A stretch of DNA of 64,000 bases from JBBBNV01 sp037137075 (lineage in GTDB: Bacteria > Bacillota > Bacilli > Paenibacillales > NBRC-103111). The position numbers and the translations under genes are program-made. Under the pieces are notes generated by a model that saw only the letters and a program-made list of their open reading frames with translations, was not told the DNA's origin and did not search any database. Positions 60,169-64,000 of this stretch are shown here, in pieces (the stretch's first letter is position 1; the number at the start of each line of letters is the position of its first letter). The stretch is taken from contig NZ_JBBBNV010000012.1 in the NCBI RefSeq assembly GCF_037137075.1, positions 72,397-136,396 on the forward strand, read 5' to 3'.

Positions 60169-61947
60169 ATGAAAAAACATATAGCCATGTACAGAGCGTG
60201 GCGGCCGCAGACGTTTGCGGATGTGGTCGGCCAACAGCATATTGTACAGACGCTTCAGAATGCGCTTAAGGACGAGCGCCTGTCGCATGCTTATTTATTC
60301 AGCGGTCCCCGCGGCACCGGCAAGACGAGCGCTGCCAAAATATTGGCGAAAGCGGTCAATTGCGAACGCGGTCCGGCGGAGGAGCCGTGCAACGAGTGCT
60401 CTGCCTGCAAGCGAATTACAGAGGGCTCTCTCATTGATGTGGTAGAGATTGACGCCGCATCGAATAATGGCGTCGATGAAATCCGCGATTTGCGGGACCG
60501 GGTCAAATATGCCCCGACCGAAGCCAGGTATAAGGTGTATATCATAGATGAGGTTCACATGCTGACCACAGGAGCCTTTAATGCGCTGCTCAAGACGCTG
60601 GAAGAGCCGCCTGCCCATGTGATTTTCATCTTGGCTACAACGGAGCCTCACCGCCTGCCGGTAACAATTATTTCGCGCTGCCAGCGGTATGATTTCCGCC
60701 GGATTGCCCTGGAAGAGCAGCTGGAACGGCTCATTCTTATTTGCGCCGAGGAGAATATTGAGGCGGAGCGTCCGGCGCTCGAAGTGGTGGCGCGCCTGTC
60801 GGACGGCGGGATGAGGGACGCCCTCAGCTTGCTGGATCAGGTCGCCGCTTATGCCGGAAGCCGGATCGCGTATGAAGATGTGATGGCCATGACCGGCGGG
60901 CTGGGCATAGAACAGTTCCGCAGTCTGGCGACCGCGATCCTGCAGCGGGATGTGGCGTCGTCCCTGACGGTAATCGACATGCTTCTGCGGGAAGGCAAGA
61001 GCGCGGAGAAGTGCCTGGAGTATCTGATTACTTACTTCCGGGATCTGCTGATGATTCAAATTATGCCTGACGCTGCGCAGGTGGCCGACCGCCTGCTGGA
61101 TGAGGCAAGCTTTCGGGAGCTCGCACAGTCCTTCGGGCGGGAGCAAATTTTTGCTGTGGTGGATGTGCTTAATCACTACCATGCCGAGATGAAATATTCG
61201 GCCCAGCCCAAAAGCTTGTTCGAGCTGGCTGTAATTAAGCTGTGCAGCTCCGGAGCGGGCGATAGCGGAGAGCGCCGCAGTCTGGAAGCTTCGGGTTCCG
61301 GGGCGGACAGCTCGGTCATCGCCGCATTGCAGAAGCAGGTGGCCCAGCTGGAACAAAAGCTGGCCCAGCTGATGCAGCAGGGGTTGCCGGCTTCCGCTGC
61401 GCCTTCTTCCGGCGGAACAGGCGGAGCCGCGGGCGCTTCACGGTCCGGACGTGCTTCCAGCGCGGCGGCCGGCGCCTCCTCCGGAGGAGGCAAACGGCTG
61501 CAGTTCAAGCCGGAGCCGTTTTTGCAGGGACAATCCGGGGAACGCTTCAAGCAGGTGCTGGCCAAGTGGGGGCAGGTGCTGGCTGAGGTCAAGAATCAGA
61601 AGATTACAGTGCATGCTTGGCTGATAGACGGCGAGCCGGTCTCTGCTTCGGACGATGCATTGCTGCTTTGCTTCAAAAGCTCTATGCACCGGGATAATAC
61701 GGAGCGGCCTGCACACCGGGAAATTATCGAGCGTGCGCTGGCCCATGTGCTGGGCGAGCCGCTGCGGCTTGTAACAGTCATGAAGAAGGATTGGGACGAA
61801 GCTTTGTCGACCCCGCCATCCGCGCCCGAGGTGCTGCAGCTTGAACCGGAGCGGCAGACGGAGGGGGCCGCAGATACGAAAGAGCCTTGGATCAAAGAAG
61901 CGATTGAGCTTTTTGGGGAACAGCTGGTCGTTGTTAAGGATGAATAA
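60169..61947 (+). CDS. dnaX: DNA polymerase III gamma/tau subunit
   Basis: A 592-residue clamp-loader ATPase. Walker A GPRGTGKT is at 46-53, the zinc module uses Cys65, Cys74, Cys77 and Cys80, Walker B/DEAH-like YIIDEVH is at 124-130, and the sensor-1 ATTEPHRLP segment near 163. The middle (about 375-440) is a Gln- and Ser/Ala/Gly-rich linker. The C-terminal tau part (about 445-592) binds the polymerase and helicase. No obvious frameshift site for a shorter gamma form is seen. It opens the dnaX-ebfC-recR operon. The start at 60169 follows GGAGAACCCGACG. Confidence 0.96.
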   Translation: MKKHIAMYRAWRPQTFADVVGQQHIVQTLQNALKDERLSHAYLFSGPRGTGKTSAAKILAKAVNCERGPAEEPCNECSACKRITEGSLIDVVEIDAASNNGVDEIRDLRDRVKYAPTEARYKVYIIDEVHMLTTGAFNALLKTLEEPPAHVIFILATTEPHRLPVTIISRCQRYDFRRIALEEQLERLILICAEENIEAERPALEVVARLSDGGMRDALSLLDQVAAYAGSRIAYEDVMAMTGGLGIEQFRSLATAILQRDVASSLTVIDMLLREGKSAEKCLEYLITYFRDLLMIQIMPDAAQVADRLLDEASFRELAQSFGREQIFAVVDVLNHYHAEMKYSAQPKSLFELAVIKLCSSGAGDSGERRSLEASGSGADSSVIAALQKQVAQLEQKLAQLMQQGLPASAAPSSGGTGGAAGASRSGRASSAAAGASSGGGKRLQFKPEPFLQGQSGERFKQVLAKWGQVLAEVKNQKITVHAWLIDGEPVSASDDALLLCFKSSMHRDNTERPAHREIIERALAHVLGEPLRLVTVMKKDWDEALSTPPSAPEVLQLEPERQTEGAADTKEPWIKEAIELFGEQLVVVKDE

Positions 61948-61986
61948 AATTCCATGCAAATGCATGATGAGAGGATGAAGAAAACG

Positions 61987-62298
61987 ATGAATAACATGCA
62001 GCAAATGATGAAGCAGGTCAAAAAAATGCAAGAGCAAATGCTTAAGGCGCAGGAAGAGCTCGCTACCAAAACAGTCGAAGGCTCCGCTGGCGGCGGTGTA
62101 GTTACTGTCGTGGTTAACGGACACCGCAAACTGGAGAGCATTACGATTAAACCGGAAGCAGTGGACCCGGACGATGTGGAAATGCTGCAGGATTTGGTTT
62201 TGTCCGCAGTTAATGACGCGATGACCAAAGCCGAGGAGCTGGCGAATAAGGATATGGGGCGCTTTACCGGCGGTATGAATATCCCGGGGCTGTTTTAA
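61987..62298 (+). CDS. ebfC: YbaB/EbfC nucleoid-associated protein
   Basis: A 103-residue DNA-binding protein that forms tweezer-like dimers on the nucleoid. It begins with a Met/Gln/Lys-rich helix (NMQQMMKQVKKMQEQM) and has the family core VEGSAGGGVVTVVVNGH and VDPDDVEMLQDLVLSAVNDA. The ATG at 61987 fits the family length; earlier in-frame ATGs at 61954 and 61975 are possible. It stands between dnaX and recR, the near-universal order, and may assist RecR in repair. Confidence 0.93.
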   Translation: MNNMQQMMKQVKKMQEQMLKAQEELATKTVEGSAGGGVVTVVVNGHRKLESITIKPEAVDPDDVEMLQDLVLSAVNDAMTKAEELANKDMGRFTGGMNIPGLF

Positions 62299-62328
62299 CG
62301 ATATCTAGATGGAAAAGAGGCTGTACCT

Positions 62329-62925
62329 TTGTTTTATCCTGAACCTATTGCAAAGCTGATAGATGCGTTCACCCGTTTGCCGGGCGTCGGTCCCAAAACC
62401 GCAGGCCGGCTGGCCTTTCACGTGCTGCGGATGAAGGAAGAGGACGTTCTCGACTTCGCCAAAGCGCTGGTGAATGTGAAGCGCAATCTACATTACTGCT
62501 CGGTGTGCTGCAATATAACCGATGTCGACCCGTGCCGGATTTGCCAGGATAAGAAACGGGATGCAGGTGTCATTTGTGTGGTGCAGGAACCCAAAGATTT
62601 GGTGGCTATGGAGCGTACCAGGGAGTTTCACGGCTATTATCATGTGCTGCAGGGCGCGATTTCCCCGATGGAGGGAATTGGGCCGGATGATATCCGGCTG
62701 GCCGAGCTGCTGCGCCGTCTTAGCGATGAGCGCGTCCAGGAGCTGATTTTAGCCACCAATCCAAACATTGAAGGGGAAGCGACAGCCGGTTACATTGCCC
62801 GCCTTGTGAGGCCCTTTGAGCTGAAAGTAACGCGAATTGCCCATGGGCTGCCGGTTGGCGGCGATTTGGAATATGCCGATGAGGTTACTTTATCCAAGGC
62901 GCTGGAGGGCCGCAGGGAGCTGTAG
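62329..62925 (+). CDS. recR: Recombination mediator protein RecR
   Basis: A 198-residue ring-forming protein that works with RecO and RecF to load RecA on gapped DNA. The helix-hairpin-helix GVGPKTAGRLAFH (about 19-31), the zinc finger Cys57, Cys60, Cys69 and Cys72, and the Toprim domain with VQEPKDLVAMERT and ATNPNIEGEATA are all visible. The start is a TTG at 62329, after AAAAGAGG. It ends before a terminator at 62974-63007. Confidence 0.96.
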   Translation: MFYPEPIAKLIDAFTRLPGVGPKTAGRLAFHVLRMKEEDVLDFAKALVNVKRNLHYCSVCCNITDVDPCRICQDKKRDAGVICVVQEPKDLVAMERTREFHGYYHVLQGAISPMEGIGPDDIRLAELLRRLSDERVQELILATNPNIEGEATAGYIARLVRPFELKVTRIAHGLPVGGDLEYADEVTLSKALEGRREL

Positions 62926-62973
62926 CTTGCGCTGCAATCCTTGTTGTTCACCTGCTCGTCAACGTACAAGAAC

Positions 62974-63007
62974 GGAGCTTCGCGCCTGAGCGCGGGCTCT
63001 TTTTTAT
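62974..63007 (+). terminator. Terminator after recR
   Basis: GAGC-CGCGC pairs with GCGCG-GCTC, followed by TTTTTTATTTT. Confidence 0.8.
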
Positions 63008-63088
63008 TTTGGCGTTCTAAAATTGCCCCTCTGTACTATATCTAATACTAGCAGCAGGCTAGCGATAGAGTATGAAGGGGGTATGCAA

Positions 63089-63376
63089 ATGAACTGGCTC
63101 AGAATCGGTTTGGGACGAGGTCCGGTTGATCCGGCGTTAAAGGACAAGCAGAGGCTGGCTGAGGAAATTAAAGAGGCTCAGACAGACTGGGTTCATGCAA
63201 GGAAACGGCTCGACTATGTCGTGGAGGAGGACCAAATCGACTATGCCATTTATTTGCTGGAGGCTGCGGAGACAAGGTACAGTATGCTGCTCAAGCAGGC
63301 CAAGCGCATGCAGCTTAGCGTGTTGGATGAAGGAATAGAGCATGTTGTGCAGCACCGGGAGGAGTGGACGGGATGA
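63089..63376 (+). CDS. yaaL: YaaL family (DUF2508) protein
   Basis: A 95-residue helical cytosolic protein of the DUF2508 family. It shows KDKQRLAEEIKEAQTDW, then FxxVxEEDxIDYAIYLLEAAExRYxxLL (here DYVVEEDQIDYAIYLLEAAE, residues 47-66) typical of YaaL. The ATG at 63089 has AAGGGGG 8 bases upstream; ATG at 63083 is too close. Its last bases overlap the bofA start (ATGA), so the two are translationally coupled. Function unknown. Confidence 0.9.
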   Translation: MNWLRIGLGRGPVDPALKDKQRLAEEIKEAQTDWVHARKRLDYVVEEDQIDYAIYLLEAAETRYSMLLKQAKRMQLSVLDEGIEHVVQHREEWTG

Positions 63377-63753
63377 GAACAGGCGGAGAGCGGGCTGGAC
63401 ATGCGCTCGAAATACACTCGGAGCAGGCTGTAGGCAATGGCGCAGGAACTGGAGCAGGCTTATGGAATGATGTATCCTCAGCAGGGGGGGTGCATACCTT
63501 TTGGCTAATCATGTTTGTTGCTTCTTCTCTTCTCCTGTTCATGTTTTTGTTCCGACGCAGGCTTGCGCTGCAATCGTTTGTCTCTTTTGGAATTCATCTG
63601 ATTGTAGGCGCCATTGCGTTGTTTGCCGTTAATTTGCTTGAGCCGTATACACAGCTGTCTATTCCGCTGAATGAGGCCACTTTGGCGACCTCTGGGATAC
63701 TCGGATTACCGGGGGTTTTACTGCTTGTGGCGCTGAAATTAACGATACTATAA
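63373..63753 (+). CDS. bofA: Pro-sigma-K processing inhibitor BofA, with an N-terminal extension
   Basis: A 126-residue membrane protein that holds the SpoIVFB protease inactive in the mother cell until late sporulation. The C-terminal 80 residues match BofA: three hydrophobic segments and a terminal GIPLNEATLATSGILGLPGVLLLVAL-like region (here IPLNEATLAT, ILGLPGVLLL). The first 45 residues are hydrophilic, Gly- and Glu-rich and are not present in the 87-residue Bacillus subtilis protein. The start at 63373 has GGGAGGAG 7 bases upstream, so the extension appears real. It lies between yaaL and the rRNA operon, as in Bacillus. Confidence 0.9.
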   Translation: MRTGGERAGHALEIHSEQAVGNGAGTGAGLWNDVSSAGGVHTFWLIMFVASSLLLFMFLFRRRLALQSFVSFGIHLIVGAIALFAVNLLEPYTQLSIPLNEATLATSGILGLPGVLLLVALKLTIL

Positions 63754-63772
63754 TTTTTTTTTCGAAAAAGGC

Positions 63773-63802
63773 TTGCAATAGTACAAGACCCTGTGTTATA
63801 TT
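63773..63802 (+). promoter_or_regulatory. rRNA operon promoter
   Basis: TTGCAA (63773-63778), 18 bases, TATATT (63797-63802), preceded by an AT-rich UP-like stretch. The CTTGAAAACTGAACAA block (63853-63868) is the leader sequence common before Bacillales rRNA genes. Confidence 0.75.
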
Positions 63803-63952
63803 AATCAAGTCGCCGCTGAACGGTGACGAAAAACAGAAACACTTGTTCCTTGAAAACTGAACAACGAGCGTGCTTGAGCGAGAGTTATCTCGCAAACAAG
63901 TTTTGAAATGAATGAGCTAATCTAGCTTAACAATAAGCCCTGTGAAGGGCAC

Positions 63953-64000
63953 TTTATTGGAGAGTTTGATCCTGGCTCAGGACGAACGCTGGCGGCGTGC
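63953..64000 (+). rRNA. rrs: 16S ribosomal RNA, 5' end only
   Basis: The universal 16S 5' sequence AGAGTTTGATCCTGGCTCAG (63961-63980) and GACGAACGCTGGCGGC follow at once. The gene is cut by the window end. The mature 5' end is taken at TTTATTGG near 63953. Confidence 0.97.

Noticed and set aside
1..64000. CRISPR arrays, prophage, tRNA genes, T-box leaders and intact insertion sequences
   Set aside because: None was found by reading: no regular repeat-spacer array, transposase or integrase frame, or cloverleaf sequence could be supported.

Overview
The window is a chromosomal segment from a spore-forming Gram-positive bacterium of the order Bacillales, most probably Paenibacillaceae. The grounds are the gene content (spo0F, bofA, a YhcN/YlaJ spore lipoprotein, delta factor RpoE), strong AGGAGG ribosome binding sites, frequent TTG and GTG starts, a long Bacillus-type SRP RNA, and gene strings known from Bacillus subtilis: ywhD-pbpG-speE-speB, ywiB-argS, rpoE-pyrG-spo0F-fba-murA-rho-rpmE, and scr-dnaX-ebfC-recR-yaaL-bofA-rrn. 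The window ends 48 bases into a 16S rRNA gene, so its right end lies near the replication origin. The genus is an inference; no species is assigned.

Left third (1-20 kb), accessory and mixed strands: a yjlC-ndh respiratory operon; a membrane gene with a palindromic operator inside its promoter; a decayed ECF sigma/anti-sigma locus; small DinB, DUF2231 and GNAT genes; a four-gene operon joining an internally repeated protein, a Ser/Gly-rich lipoprotein, a glutathionylspermidine-synthase-like ATP-grasp enzyme and a DUF350 membrane protein; a DHA2 drug-efflux pump; a sulfurtransferase; an AT-rich DUF6602 gene; a hybrid histidine kinase divergent from an OsmC gene; and a TetR regulator divergent from a membrane protein.

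Middle (20-42 kb): a sulfonate-type gene set on the minus strand (binding lipoprotein, two flavin monooxygenases, ABC ATPase and permease, with an aminotransferase upstream), facing a divergent LysR regulator; a broken YwqG gene; gdhA with a striking array of four 21-bp-spaced repeats in its leader; a meso-diaminopimelate dehydrogenase that appears to begin with CTG; a scrambled region of gene fragments; a photolyase; an NlpC/P60 hydrolase under a c-di-AMP riboswitch; an M1 peptidase pair; ywhD and the penicillin-binding protein pbpG.

Right third (42-64 kb) is core genome and mostly plus strand: polyamine synthesis (speE, speB), ywiB, argS, an intracellular-type subtilase, rpoE, pyrG with an apparent CTP-sensing attenuator, spo0F, ccdC-like, fba, murA, rho, a radical SAM gene, rpmE, a spore lipoprotein, SRP RNA, a PAS histidine kinase, dnaX, ebfC, recR, yaaL, bofA and the start of an rRNA operon.

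No CRISPR array, intact insertion sequence, prophage or tRNA gene was seen. The observations most worth following are the 21-bp repeats before gdhA, the CTG start of ddh, the ATP-grasp/DUF350 operon, the pyrG attenuator and the fused sigma/anti-sigma remnant.
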